From Ptiloglossa arizonensis (lineage: Eukaryota; Arthropoda; Insecta; Hymenoptera; Colletidae), in the NCBI RefSeq assembly GCF_051014685.1, contig NC_135055.1:6374001-6438000 (forward strand): a DNA stretch of 64,000 nt, in the 5' to 3' direction. Positions 49,701 to 62,250 of the stretch are shown here, in pieces; the first letter of the stretch is position 1, and every line of letters begins with the position of its first letter. A model generated the notes under the pieces. The model was not told the origin of the DNA. It saw nothing but the letters and a program-made list of their open reading frames with translations, and did not search any database. The position numbers and the translations under genes are program-made.

Positions 49701-50272
49701 CACTAAAGTCTCATATTTGTCCGTCACTTTTTATAGAACCGCTTTGGAAATTTGTTCATACAATCTCGAACATTCCCTCGACCAGGTGGAGGATTATCGA
49801 AAAAAGGGAACTTCTTTCGCAAAAAATCCTTTCTATTCAACGACATCCAAGGTAACTAAAGCAATCGAAGCTAAGAACTAACGCACAGTGTGAAAGCAAA
49901 CTGGCAGGAGATCGTCCAGATAATTAATTGCGTCCTGACAGCGAGTCGATAAGATGCAATAAACTATCGATGATATTGATCCCTCCCGTGGTCCTCGGGC
50001 ACTTGTTGGTGAGGAAAAGTCGCGCAAGGATGCGCATGCACGGTCGAGCGATCAACGATGATTCATCAACCCTTTCGCTTTTTAACAAAATGACGAAATA
50101 TAGTTCGCAAAATTACCACTCTTTTTCGTTTATTAAAATTGGTTGTATTCGTTACAAATACCCCAAATAAACGTGTTCTTGTTCACGAATTAATGAGTGC
50201 TTCTTGCACAATAAACCCTAAACTCTAAAGCACAAGCTCAACATGTTACATGATTGCTCTTGGCAATAATAA

Positions 50273-50483
50273 TAGGTTGTTCGATAAGTTTCTTCGTTGG
50301 ATAAGAAATGGAGCTATTAGATTCGTCGTTTTATTTTTCGAAAGATGGTACCACTGTTTGATGAACATGTGCGAAGTTTCATGTAGATCCGTCGACTCGT
50401 TCGTATATTTACAGTTGTTCAAAGTTGAAGCGTCATAGTATTTCATTACAATGAAAAAAACGACGAAACTTATTGTACAACTT
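50273..50483 (+). mobile_element. Mariner-like non-autonomous element (MITE)
   Basis: About 210 bp bounded by TAGGTTGTTCGATAAGTTTC and, inverted, a tip close to AGTTGTACAATAAGTTTCG. The interior contains GATGAACATGTGCGAAGTTT and TCGTATATTTACAGTTG, also found in reverse at 33.03-33.20 kb. It shares its tip sequence with the satellite at 21.8-23.2 kb. No transposase frame. Confidence 0.75.
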
Positions 50484-53243
50484 GGTACGTTCCGCAATTT
50501 CTTTGTTCCTCTGCACACTGTTTGCACAGTATAATATTTATAGTCGATGGTATAATATTTGTACCGTGTTCCCTCTTCCCTAACAAATTCCTGAAACTTG
50601 CTTCCACAAAACCATTGGAAATGTAAGAATAATAAACGAAAAAGCTATGTATTTAAACTCGGTAACTGAAAAAGAACTTCTCTTGTACAATCTAAACAAA
50701 TAAACAATCTAAATATCATGAAACATTCCATCTGTACAGACACGGATACCGTGTGTTTGTTCAACGACCCAAGAGATTACGACCCGGTTCGTTTTGGTCG
50801 TTCAAAACGGTTCTCCTTGTCCGTGTCTCTGACCGGCCGAGGTGAGTTTGGTTAGTTTTCGACCCGCTCGTACGGACTAAACTGCGAAAGGGTTAAAAAC
50901 GACGGGTTCGTCGAGCGAGGTGCTCGTTTAATTACCGATGCTCGTTTCAGCGTGGGCTCTCCGGCTTCGTTGCACTGCCACAAGCCCGAGCCCGGTCCGC
51001 CCACCCGCATCCGCCACGCTGGCCTACGTTGAAAGGTGCAATATACACCTATATATTTGTACATATGCTCAACGACCGAAGCGGACCCGTCCACCGATCC
51101 GCGCGCCGGGTCTTTACCTACACATTTTTCCACGGCCCGAGTCGAGTTTTTACTTTCTACCGGCGTATATTTTTCGTCGACGATCGAGACAACGAAGGTA
51201 CACTTTCGCGGAACAAAACCCAACCGAGAGAACTTGGTTCGGGCATTTTCGTAAAAAAGCGTTCACCGGTGGGTGTGTGCAACTTCAGGGTTGTTTATCG
51301 ATCGGCCGCTCTCCCTCGAATTCGCTTTCTCGTCTTGAATTTCTTTCGTTTTTTACGATTCAGGAAGCAACAAAGTATGCATTCGAACGTGCTCGAAAGC
51401 GATACGCGATAATGGTTATATCTGCCGAAGTATCGAGTTCTCGGTTACTTTGTTTCGTACCTTTGGACGCGGAACGGATTGAGGAATTTGTGGGATAAAA
51501 ATCGTCGCGGTACGGTTTTCAAGAAGAGTGGATGAACTTGAGGAAATAGTATCGTAGGGTAATGTACATACCTGAAAGCAGGGTTTTTCTTAAACCGGTT
51601 CTCCTCTTCTAGTCGGTACAAAGTTCGGTAAATAAACACCGAGTTTCCTGTGGTGCCGTCTTTAGGCTCATACAAGTCCGTTGAACTGTGCAAGATCTAC
51701 TTAGAAGTATAGTCTGTGTAGACCTAACACGGCGATCTCTTAAAATCTTCCTCCCTTGAACGTAGACCTTTCGGTACACTTCACAGATCCTCCAAAAAGT
51801 AGAGTAGTGAGTACTTCTTTTCAGTGCCAAGTAGCTCAAACGTTCAGTTTCCTAGGTTACTAGAATGAAACTGTATCAAACTGTACAAGTTTGCTCTCCA
51901 CGATTGTACATGCACGTGGAACAGAGCAACAATTATATCCCAAATCATCAGAATCACTCTGTAGAATTCAAAGAATGTTTCTTAAAACAGTTGATCCTCT
52001 TCTTCTTATCAACATCATTGAACATCCAGTTTCCAAGGGTACCATCTTCAGGTTAAAACCTTCGTCCCTCAAACTTTGCCCTAAATCCCCTTAATTCTCT
52101 ACCAAAGACAAACGATGTTTCTTAAAACTGATCCTCCTCTCCCTGCTAGTACCATGTAAATCAAACATTCAGTTTCTTAAACTACCATCTTGCTCACAGC
52201 GACCATTAAACCATGCTAGTTTCTCCTTCGAGATTCTATCCTTACGTAGAGCAGAATTATAACCCAAGTGGTCAGAATTACCCTGTATACTCTTCATCTC
52301 CTTGCCAGCAGTAAGTACGTCAAACATCCACTTTCTTAGGGTACCATCTAGGGAACAACTTTTGACTCTTCGGTTCCTAACGAAATCCCACATGGTTCAT
52401 CAGTTTCCTAAGGTACCTAGGAATACTCTCAAATTTTCACAAAAATCCCCCGTGGTTCTTCATTTTCCCAAGGTACTGTCTCCAAGCTGAATCATCTTTT
52501 ACCTTCCAGTTCTCGCCAAAATCCCCCATGGTCCTCCACTTTCGTAAGGTACATCGTCTCCAGTTTGTATCGCGTCGTTTGCCCTTCAGTTTCGACCAAA
52601 ATCCCCCATGATTCTCCATGAAAGAGAAACCGAACGAGCGCTTCGGTTACAAGTTGTTCTTCGTCAAACGAGATGCCAGGTAATACCAGAAGAGCGACCA
52701 GGTTTGCCAGCGGCCGCCAGACGGTCGTCGAATTCATCGTCACGTCCGGTGTCTTTTTTCCCCGCTTTTCCCGCGCAGCGATATCCTTTCCCCATGGTGA
52801 ACCGTGGCTGGAACCTGTTACACGGTGCTGCGCACACCGGGAGCCGTGGGCCTGCAAACCGGCGTGTAATAATACGGCCGGTAGGCTGGAAGGTAGGCCG
52901 CTCGGGTGGCGTGCGCGCACCGGAGGAGGCTACTTTAACCTGTTCGTCGCGGCGTTCGAGATCGGGTCACCCCGGGAGAGGGGCATCGCTCTCGGCCGTG
53001 GTAGCAGCCGCGAGGAACAGCGCGAGAAAGGATCGACAGGGATCGTGATCGGCAGCTAGACCAAGGATAAAACGCCGCGCTCTGAATGCCAGCCAAGCTT
53101 TCCTGGAACACCTTCGATCGCGTTTCTTCTCGCATTCGCGTTCAAGGATTTCTCCTGGACCCGCGAACCCTTTGTCGGTGCAGCTTCGCACGCGAAATCT
53201 ATGTTTATTTATTTATTTATTTATTTATCCGAGTGTACGCATT
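50484..53243. other. Gene-poor region with a degenerate repeat field
   Basis: CpG-richer at 50.8-51.5 kb and 52.65-53.05 kb; possible donor GGCCGAG|GTGAGT near 50841. Between about 51.6 and 52.62 kb, irregularly spaced variants of CAGTTTCCTAAGGTACCATC and AAAATCCCCCATGG (for example near 51840, 52025, 52165, 52325, 52400, 52518 and 52601) form a diffuse old repeat. No recognised gene. Confidence 0.4.
53204..53229. repeat. (TTTA)n microsatellite
   Basis: Six TTTA units, just before the element that starts near 53244. Confidence 0.9.
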
Positions 53244-54053
53244 ATACAGCGTGTCCCAAAAGATACGTTTTGAAAGTACGTCGGAGTTAGACCTGGTTGC
53301 TACAGTGGCGCCATCGATGCGGCAACTGACGTTCTCCTAGCCTGGATCCAGCAGAATGGTGCTATCCAGAATCTTCGTTTGTACAGTTTTTGGAGGATGT
53401 CTTTGATAATTATCGCGTGGAATCTGGACCGATGAGTCTCTTGACTTCGTCACGGATTTTTAGGGAACACTGTTAGGAAAGGTCTGTGTACACCAGAGGC
53501 AGCAATGACCAAGTTCAACAGACTCCATGATGCAGGAGATTCCAACAATACGAAGAAACATGTCCAGACATTTCTTCGGGCTTCACGAGAGACAATTCCA
53601 GGATCTGTTATAGGAAGACCTGAAACGTGGCACCCAGCTTCCTCTTCCTGTCGGTTTTTAGAAGACTATACAAGAATAGATATCTGACTTAGGTCATTGT
53701 ACCCGAGATTGGCTCTGAGTTAGATTATTATCTATAAATTCAGGTCTGACCTAGGTTATTGTCTAAAAAGTTAGACCCGACTTGGATTATTATCTACGAG
53801 GCCAGGTCTTAGGTTATTATCTGCGAGATACACTATAAGGGAAGGTCTGCGAGAACAATCCAGCACACGGTTGATAATCCGAAGGCAATCCACCACCCAC
53901 GTTCACCAGATCCTACGAGTCACCCTGCAGAAGGTTCTCCAACGCTACAGAGTGACCTGGCCGGACGTGTCTTCACGCCCCATAGAAGATATTTCTTTGC
54001 ACCAAGATGAACCACTCTACGTACACCGGTAACTTTCAAGACACCCTGTGTAG
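53244..54053. mobile_element. Possible TIR element with ACAGxGTGTC ends
   Basis: Left tip ACAGCGTGTCCCAAAAG; right tip, read inward, ACACAGGGTGTCTTGAAAG. The interior (about 810 bp) is without an intact frame and includes four imperfect copies (about 45 bp) of a GGTCTGACTTAGGTTATTATCT-like unit at 53.69-53.83 kb. Superfamily not recognised; the tips are short, so this is tentative. Confidence 0.4.
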
Positions 54054-54429
54054 CATTTGGCAATATTTAGCTGTCTCATTTGTACTACACCAGTTCACCA
54101 GGCTATCAAGATCCAGTCGAATACTAATGGCGTCACTCTACGGGGCAAGTACTTGATAAAGTTTGAGATCTGCCTGCAGAAGGTTCTCCAACACTACAGA
54201 GTGGCCTGGCCGGACGTGTCTTCACGCCCCATAGAAGATATTTCTTTGCACCAAGATGAACCACTCTACGTACACCGGTAACTTTCAAGACACCCTGTGT
54301 AGCATTTGGCAATATTTAACTCCGTCTCATTTGTACTACACCAGTTCACCAGGCTATCAAGATCCAGTCGAATACTAATGGCGTCACTCTACGGGGCAAG
54401 TACTTGATAAAGTTTGAGATCTGCCTGCA
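53932..54429. repeat. 249-bp tandem duplication
   Basis: Two nearly identical adjacent copies (AGGTTCTCCAAC at 53932 and 54181). The unit spans the right tip of the preceding TIR element (CAAGACACCCTGTGTAG) and its flank, so the duplication came after that insertion. Few differences separate the copies. Confidence 0.92.
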
Positions 54430-55379
54430 CACATAAAGGACTATGTATATTATGCGTGTATATTGTATACAACCGATCGACGTGAAAGTAGAAAGCGCTG
54501 TTTCACGGTACGGAGAGTCTAAACGCTGTATCGTACCTCGGTGTGCACCTGCTCCGCGGGCCGAGTGGTTTCCGCGGCGTGTCTTCTCTAAATTTATGCG
54601 CTCGACGCGTCCTCGATTTCGGGCCCCGGTGAAGGGGTGGGGGATGTAGGAGAAACGAGAGATACGTTCCCGTGATCGCGATCGATGGGTCCGCGTGGCT
54701 CAGGATCGTGGACCACGCGGCCCCGCGCTTTGTTCCGCGAGCGCGTTACGCGTCAACGCTGTGGGCGTACGAGCGTCGCACGCGTGGGCCGAGCTACGCC
54801 ACGGCGCGAGTACGCGTCCCTTCGGCGCTACTTCCGTCGAATAATCGCGTAGTTAGCACCTTCTGGAGTGTAACTGACGGCACGAAAGGTGGGCGATTGT
54901 CGCGCATACGCGAAAGCGATTAGCTCATTCCCTGAGAATCCTCATCGGGTGTACTCGAGAGGATTCGGCAAGGTTGTTCTCTCAAGGATGACGTCTCTTC
55001 CCTTTTTTAGACTCGAGGTTACAAATTAGAGGAGAATACTCTCGCAAAAAAAAAGGAAAGTCACTTTCAAAAGTGTCTACCCCTCTCCCCCAAACCCTAT
55101 AGTGTACAACATATTTGTTGACGTCTACGATCAGATTCAGTGTTAGAGTTACCAAATCTAATTCACTTTGATGCAAACCTCGGGATGCGTTCAACTTGGA
55201 GATTATAGAAAATTTATTTAGAAATTGTGAATTTCGTTAAAAAACTAGTTCAATCTATGGACAATAGATAAATGACAAAGTGTCACTATAATTAAGTTTA
55301 TAGAAAGTAAATACCAATTTTAGAAAATACTTTTTTTGATAAATTTGAATCCTTGGAGTGGATTAGAATGCAAACTAGT
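54430..55379. other. CpG-rich block then spacer
   Basis: About 54.5-54.92 kb is strongly CpG-rich with no recognised protein, possibly a promoter or untranslated exon. The rest is AT-rich with nothing recognised. Confidence 0.35.
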
Positions 55380-56220
55380 CGTGCACGGTCGATTACTGGT
55401 ACTTGTACCTCACCAAGGAGTAACAATGACCTTATATCACCTGTGACTTCACCTGCCTTATCAACCCACAAGGCAGAAAATAATCAGATACGCGACATGT
55501 AATTATTTCGAACCTTCTGCAAGTGTCAACTACTGGTACATCTACTTCATCAAGGAATATTAATCACCTTTTATCGACTGTAACCATGTTGGACTCCATT
55601 TTTCAACTGCTTTTCTGTCAACTTACGAGGCAGAAAATAATCAGATACGCGATATGTAATTATTTCGAATCTTCTGCAAATGTCAACTACTGATGTATCT
55701 ACCTCATCCGGAAATACTAATCACCTTTTATCGACTATAACCACATTAGACTCTACCTGCCAACTGTCTCTCTATCAACCTACAAGGCTGAGAATAATCA
55801 GACACACGACATGTAATTATTTATAATCTACTGCAAGTGTCAACTACTGGTACATCTACTTCACCAGGGAATTATTAATCACCTTTTATCGATTATAACC
55901 ATGTTAGACTCCACCTGCCAACTGTCTCTCTATCAACCTACAGGGCAGAAAATAATCACACGCGATACGTAATTAATGCGAATCTTTTGTAAGTGTCGAT
56001 TACCGGTACATCTACCTCGCCAGGGAATACTAATCACCTTTTATCGACTGTAACCGTGTTGGACTCCATCTTCCAACAGCTACTCTATCAACCTACGCCG
56101 CAGAAAATAATCAGATACGGGTCGTGTAATTATTTCGAATCTTCTGCAAGCGTCGATTACTGGTATTTCTATCTCGCCAAGGATTACCAATGACCTTGTA
56201 TCAATCGAACCCAAGTTACC
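55380..56220. repeat. ~157-bp tandem repeat, about 5.5 copies
   Basis: The block GTCAACTACTGGTACATCTA recurs near 55525, 55682, 55839, 55994 and 56152 (as GTCGATTAC in later units), giving a period of 155-158 bp; a partial first unit starts near 55388. All contain TTTTATCGACTGTAACC and GGCAGAAAATAATCAGA. Divergence of roughly 10-20% marks an older array. Confidence 0.9.
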
Positions 56221-57809
56221 GCAGACCTGATCGCTCGAGAATCGTCCCAGTATCCGGATTAACCTGGCTCGGGATCGAATGACAGTGGCTGGTTTGTAAA
56301 CTCTCGACTGCGCATGGATTAGTCTTTAGGTGTCTGGTTCTTGATGCGTGCCGTGCAAGGACTTCGAGGGGAACTTTGCATGCACGTGGTATCTAAATGC
56401 ATTCACGCCTCGCGGATAAACGAGCGGCCGCGTCAACTACTCGGGATTGGACAGCTGAACAACAGTAGCATTCCCCCGGAGCGCGCTATTACCACTCGAT
56501 ACCGACCGTAACTTTGTTTTATTAAATAAGTCGGTTGCATAAGCTCGCGCGACGGTTGTGTACACTTTCTGCGTCGTATCGAAATCCGTGATCGCTTTCA
56601 GAAAATGCGAGACATAATTCTCGTGTTAATCGAACGAGAAAATTTGCAAACGTTCTCGTCGAAACGAAACTACGAGGAAGGAGGGGTTAACGGTCAGTGT
56701 CCGGGCTCTATGATCGAAGAGGGGTCAACGTAGGTTGGATCGACCTGTATCAACGGTGGCACAATCGAAATTCCACTCTCGAAAAAAGTAGACCCGAAAA
56801 ACGAGGCCACAAAGAACCATCAACGAGGGGATAGAGGTGCTCTCTAAGGGCAGGAGAACAAACGCTGAAATATACCGGAATTTTCCAAGTTATCGAACCT
56901 ACGCGAAACAACTTGTGTTGTGTCAACAACGATGAAGTCAGCGCAATAAGAGTTGCAAACATATCTGTCCTTGGAGGGAACGGATCACCTAGATTGAAAC
57001 GATCCCGCTGCCACATTCTAGCGAAAGAGTCTGTATCACCTGGCACGAGCAACGCTCGGATTCCACGGGAGGGTCAGGACTCGAAAAACAGGTGGGCACA
57101 AGGTCGTATCCCCGATTCGAAAAGGGCAGAGGGCTCGATAGACACTATGAAGAACGGTTAGCGACATTCGTTACGGAACAATTGTTCTGTTGTTGCACAA
57201 CAACAACCAGCACCCAACCGTTTAACAACTGGTGATGTCAGACTGGGAAGAGTCGCAGAACTGTCCTTGGACAGAAATAGTCGCAGTGATTAAAATCAAT
57301 CTACCCCTACCCTGCACTCCACGACCCGTCTATTGTGTTGTCGCGATAGGACTAGGCCAAAGACATACATCGCGAGCTTTTTCTTAAATCTGACCATTTC
57401 CTTTCTGTCTTTCAAGCCAACATTCAAATAATTCGTCTACAACATGTTTTAGTTTGATTCGATTTCAGAATATTCTACTGGCTCGATAGTTCTTTGTTTC
57501 CATTTTATCATTAGGTTCTCTTTTGTTCCTTGAGGATATAATAAAGAGATTAAAATCGATTGTCGTTCCTTTATTTCCCAGCTCGACAAGGTTAACCTAT
57601 ACCCATTAAGGATGGGCATTGGATCAGAAACGAACCTCTGGTTTGCGATCGTTATTTTGAATCGACCTGTACAACCCGATGGCACAATTAAAATTCCCCC
57701 GAAGCGAAAAGGGCCAGGGCTCAAAAAGGAGACGAGTCTACGAGGGCGTAGAGGTGCCGTGCGAGCACAACGAGCAGAAGACTCGACGGGCAACCCGAGA
57801 CGCGGTCGG

Positions 57810-57821
57810 TGCGCATGCGCG
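57810..57821. promoter_or_regulatory. NRF-1/erect-wing palindrome in a CpG island
   Basis: TGCGCATGCGCG is a perfect match to the NRF-1 palindrome. A TCAGT initiator-like sequence follows at 57987-57991 in GC-rich DNA, and a strong splice donor follows at 58394. Confidence 0.5.
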
Positions 57822-57988
57822 CGCGCGACCAGACAGAAAACCAGCGAGGAAGAACGACCGTGAGGAACGGACGGAGTCGTCGGGTAACCAGCATCTATCC
57901 AGTCAAGCCAGTCGACCGGTCGGGCAATCAGCCAATCAGGCGTCACGCGAGTCGACCGGTGCCGAGGTGGCGAGCTCGTCTGGCAGTC

Positions 57989-58393
57989 AGTGCTCGACCA
58001 GCGTTCATGACGAGCGTTCGTGACTCGAGTTGTCCCCACTCCACACCGCGAGATCGGTACGCTCGGCCGCTTTCAACGTGGAACGATATACGCGAGTTGA
58101 AATAAATACGATGACACCCTGGTGTCGGGATAATCGAACCAGTGGAACCAATAGGAACCCGGTGGGGCACCGTGGAACCCGGTAACCCGACCCCACCGAA
58201 ACGTACTCTGTCTCGCGGTCGCGTATCCCCAGTGTTCGACGAATCGTCGATTCGTGATCGTGTGTGTGATGAAAGAAACGAGCCTGCCACTGGATTAAGG
58301 CGCCCTACACACGCGACAAAAGCAACGCCATGGCGCCCCCAGACAGGCACAGATCACCGAGGCCTGGCTCCGGACTCAGCCTCTCCGTGCTCG
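57989..58393 (+). other. Candidate non-coding first exon
   Basis: From an initiator-like GCAGTCAGTGC to GTGCTCG|GTGAGT. About 405 bp without a long frame from an ATG in the proximal part; a strong donor and upstream NRF-1 site suggest the 5' exon of a plus-strand gene whose coding exons lie to the right of the window. Inference only. Confidence 0.35.
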
Positions 58394-61300
58394 GTGAGTT
58401 TCCACGCGGTGATGATTTCAAGCTCGTTTCTTCCACCGATCCACTATAACGCGCCACGAACTCGGCGTCCCGACGTTCCGTTTGCCGCGCGAGAACCACC
58501 TTTCACGGTTGGTGTCTCGGATTCTTTCTTTTTTCCTCCATCGACCGTTCCCATGGATTTTCGAGTCGTCTTGAATTCATGGCGTCGACGATGCGACAAC
58601 GTTGGGTTGCAATCGCTTGTCAGCCGGAGATCTCAGTTGGTCGACGATCCTAGATGCTTCATGGGAGGCCTGTCTACGGGCAACCAAGTGTCACTGATCG
58701 GATCTCGCTCGATATTAACTGGAAACAAGGGATCACGGTTTCCAAGGGTGAATAGAGGATCGTGTTCCCCCGGATCGACTTTAGAACGAGTAGGTAACGA
58801 CAAGGGCGTCTTTCGACGTCGTCTTTGATGTCCACCAGGTGCCTACTGAGTCACTTTAGGGATAATGGAGAGGTTACGGACTCCGTTGATCGAGAATCCC
58901 TACAAGGGCCCGTGTGATTACGAGCCAAGAGGCCATGTTTGCGTTAACGACGTATACAGCAGATGCACGATTTTTTCTTTTCTTTTTCTTTCTCGAGGTA
59001 CGCGAACTTATCTTCCGGCTGGATCGTTCACAATTAATGCGAAAGTAACATTTTCGAGTCGCTCGTGTGGCTCACGATGCGTTACCATCGTTCCCGCTAT
59101 GGGATAGTCTTGATCCTGGCATTCCTCGGGTCTTTTTCGACTCGTAGTGTTGTTTTCTTTTTTTGGAAAATAAAGCTACCGTAATAGATACAATTGAATT
59201 CTTTTCTATTTCTTCACTCTTCTCGTTCTATTCTAAAGAGACGTTCCATGCATTCGGGACATTTTTAACCCAAAGTCGAACTTAAGAATACATTAAGATT
59301 AAGTTAGCGAAGAATGCAGTCGGATTCGCGGGGTTCGACGACCAAAGGAATGCGACGCATATCCAATGGCGCTTAGATTGCGCGCCCCCTCGTTATCATT
59401 GAGGACGCGATTACCTCGCGTTTGAAAAGTTTCTTCGAATCGACCGCTACAAGGTCGCCATTAACGCGTTCCTCGTTCCCGATGATCCTGATGGAGCGAG
59501 GCCTCGTCGTGTTCTTGTTGCCCACTCACGAGTCTCGCGAAACCGACTCACCGGACCGACACGACTGGGAGAGTCGATTCGGAGAGGACCGTGGGGATCG
59601 GTTGTTTCGAAGCTCTTTTGAGGGAGAAACGCTAAAACGGTGATGAGTCTAGCCGGGTTCTAATGAGGGGTTGCCGCGTGCTGGTGATCGCTCGACTTGA
59701 AGCGAAATCACGGTAATTTTTTCGTCTGACGGCTTCGTGCCGCCTCGATTCAATTTTCTCCCCAAACTCCTCCCCGTCGTGCATATAACTCTTTCGTGAC
59801 TCGAAAGTTTCTCCGAACGCTCTTTACATTTATTATACGCGCGGGATAAAAATTAAAAACGGATCGTTACGGTTATCCATGCAACGCAGATCTTTAATTT
59901 TTCTCGAATGTTTAGAGCGCGGTTTAAACATTTTTCGTCGACGCGATATCAATTTTTCAGTGTAACGAAACACACTCCCGTAAGTGCGAGCACATTACGA
60001 GATTTGTTGATCATCAATGTGGAATAAAAATTCTAGAAAGATCTACCAATTAACGTTGTAGATTATACATTATGTATATTATGTGTTTAGTTACGATATT
60101 AATGATGTGGTCACCTTGTATGTGGACTAATTGGACATTTGTTTCGGAACTTTGAATTTGATTCATTTACGTAAAATGATTATTAATATTATCGTATACG
60201 TTATGTTTTACACATGTTTTCTATGTTATTGTATTCGGTGAATTTATCACGTATAATATTTCTTGGTTCGTGCTCTACTTGTTCAAGTTCTTTATCAGAA
60301 ACGATAGATATACTATCTATATTCTTTCATTTGGTATAATACCAATTTTTAAATTTCCAGATCGTAAAAGTGAGACAAGTTACTTTTAATTTAAAATAAC
60401 GTATTTTTCTTTTAAATTAATCTACAGCGATTGGTCGTGAACTTGAAAGTGGTTTACAAATCTTCCATAATGTTAAGTGTTGCTTGAATATACTCACACT
60501 GTTCGCGCAATAATCTCGATTTGTTGCGCCATGATATAATAATTCATCATTGTTCTACGAGAATTGAATACGTCGTAAAACTGAGTCTTGAGCACAGAGA
60601 TAAAGAAAAGAAAGAAGAAACGCGTGTCTAAAGATAAAAGAATAGGTGTACTTTCGGTATACGGTGCTTTTGATCTAACCACAAAGGCAATAAAATAGTA
60701 TAGAATAAAGAAAACACATATGTACGCATAAGAGAATAACACGATTACATAATTCAGAGAGCATCATCACCTCTTGAGGCGCATACGCGATCGATGAGAA
60801 TACAAGATTAATGTCAGCCAGTTGTAAGGATTTATACGAACACCCTGTACATGTTTGTTTGATTTGGCGTACCAGAGTAGCTCTTCGACCGTTACGTCAG
60901 AAGTCCCCTCCGTTTTGGGGACCTGTCGCGAGGCAAAATCGTCTGGAAAGTATCGCGACAAGTGACTCACTCCAGGGACGAGTCGTGAAGACTTAACATT
61001 GCCCCTGGACAGGTACGTTCGACGCTGGTTCGAGCGAGCGAGCGAAACGCTCGGAAAACTGGTCGCGCAGACGCGCAGTCGCGCTTCTGCGCCGAAGTGG
61101 AACCGGCCGCTTCCGTTTTCGGAACGCGCGTCCGACAGGTTCCCAGGAAACTTATTATTTCGAAAAAGGGGCAGGCATGAAACGCCACCGCGGTCAGCGG
61201 CCACCTGTTGCACCCAATTAAATGGCGTAATTGACGCATGCGTTTTGGAGCGTGACAGAACAGCTCACGTTTGTGTGGATAGTCCGGTCATTATTTTCGT

Positions 61301-61639
61301 TACCGATCAACTTCTCTCTCCTCCTTCATTTTTCCACCGTTTAATCTTGTTCTCTCTACGCGCGCCACCCCGCTTTCTCGTCGGCAAAAACTACCAGGTT
61401 GGTGGTGTTCTTATCGCTTTTCCATTAGGCGGTTCTTGTTTCTTTTAACCTTTCAAGGACTGGTTCCCAACCGGCAACAGTTGATTGGGTTTTCTTTTTA
61501 ACTTTAGCTCTTTTGTACGCGTTGAGTCTCTTTTGTTGCTCGATAGTATATTTAGGTACGATACGTGTACTCTGGGGATAAAGACAAGTCGTGAATGTGT
61601 CTTATCGGAGTTGTCAACTAGGACTTAACGGACGTAGAC

Positions 61640-62250
61640 ATTCGGAAAATTTTTATTCATGAATTTGGAACTTGGGAAATTTTTATCGAAATAGTTGTAA
61701 CTTGGGAAATTTTTGTCTAAAATTTTGTAACAGGGAAAATTTGTAGCTTGGAGATCTTTTCTAAAAATTTGTAACTTGGGACATTTTTTATAGAGAAATT
61801 TGTTATCTGAAATTTTGTAACCTGGACAATTTATTGCTTGGGAAATTTGTTATTTAAAATTTTGTAACCTGGAAAATTTATCTGAAATTCTGTAACCTGG
61901 AACATTTATTGCTTGGGAAATTTGTTCGGAATTTTTTAACTTGGGAAATTTGTTATCCAAAATTTTGTAACCTGGGAAATTTGTTATTCGAAATTCTGTA
62001 ACCTGGAACATGTATTCCTTGGGAAATTTGTTGCTGGAAATTTTTTAACCTGGGAAATTTGCTATCTGAAATTCTGTATCCTGGAAAATATATTTCTTAT
62101 TATCTGAAATTTTGTAACCTGGAAAATTTATTGCTTGGAAAATTCGTTATCGAAAATTGTGTAACTTAGGAAATTAATTACACAAAGCTCTGTAACTCGA
62201 TATGTTTTCGGTATAAAAATAGCACAGGACATTTTTCATTACAAAATCTC
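61640..62250. repeat. Degenerate ~30-35-bp AT-rich minisatellite
   Basis: Repeated variants of GAAATTTTGTAACCTGGAAA and TTTATTGCTTGGGAAATTTG alternate for about 600 bp with an irregular period. Highly diverged and with frequent stops. Confidence 0.8.

Larger units (their letters stand above)
42801..50272. other. Gene-poor region with CpG-rich blocks
   Basis: No recognised gene. CpG-rich at 43.1-44.1, 44.5-45.0, 46.4-47.4 and 48.3-49.1 kb; AT-rich at 45.2-46.4 and 47.5-48.3 kb. Possible donor CATACCG|GTGAGT at about 45037. A CG dinucleotide run lies at about 43498-43526. Weak transposase-like remnants lie at 49.6-49.8 kb. Confidence 0.4.
56221..61639. other. Gene-poor region containing a candidate promoter/first exon
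   Basis: No recognised coding exon. CpG-rich 57.6-58.9 kb has open frames up to about 230 codons on both strands without known motifs. A short similarity links 56.74-56.8 kb and 57.66-57.72 kb (CGACCTGTA...GGCACAAT). AT-rich from 59.8 to 60.8 kb; a second CpG-rich block at 61.0-61.2 kb. Confidence 0.4.

Noticed and set aside
50250..50438. Small frame beginning MIALGNNNRLFDKFLRW
   Set aside because: Lies inside the mariner-like MITE and is shared with the copy at 33 kb; a by-product of the element and not a gene.
57449..58828. Open frames of 196 (minus) and 228 (plus) codons
   Set aside because: Overlapping frames on both strands in CpG-rich DNA, where stops are rare by composition; no domains or membrane segments. 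Promoter/leader exon is a better reading.
60767..61448. Opposed frames of about 150 codons
   Set aside because: Same CpG-rich effect; both strands open, Arg-rich, no known motif.
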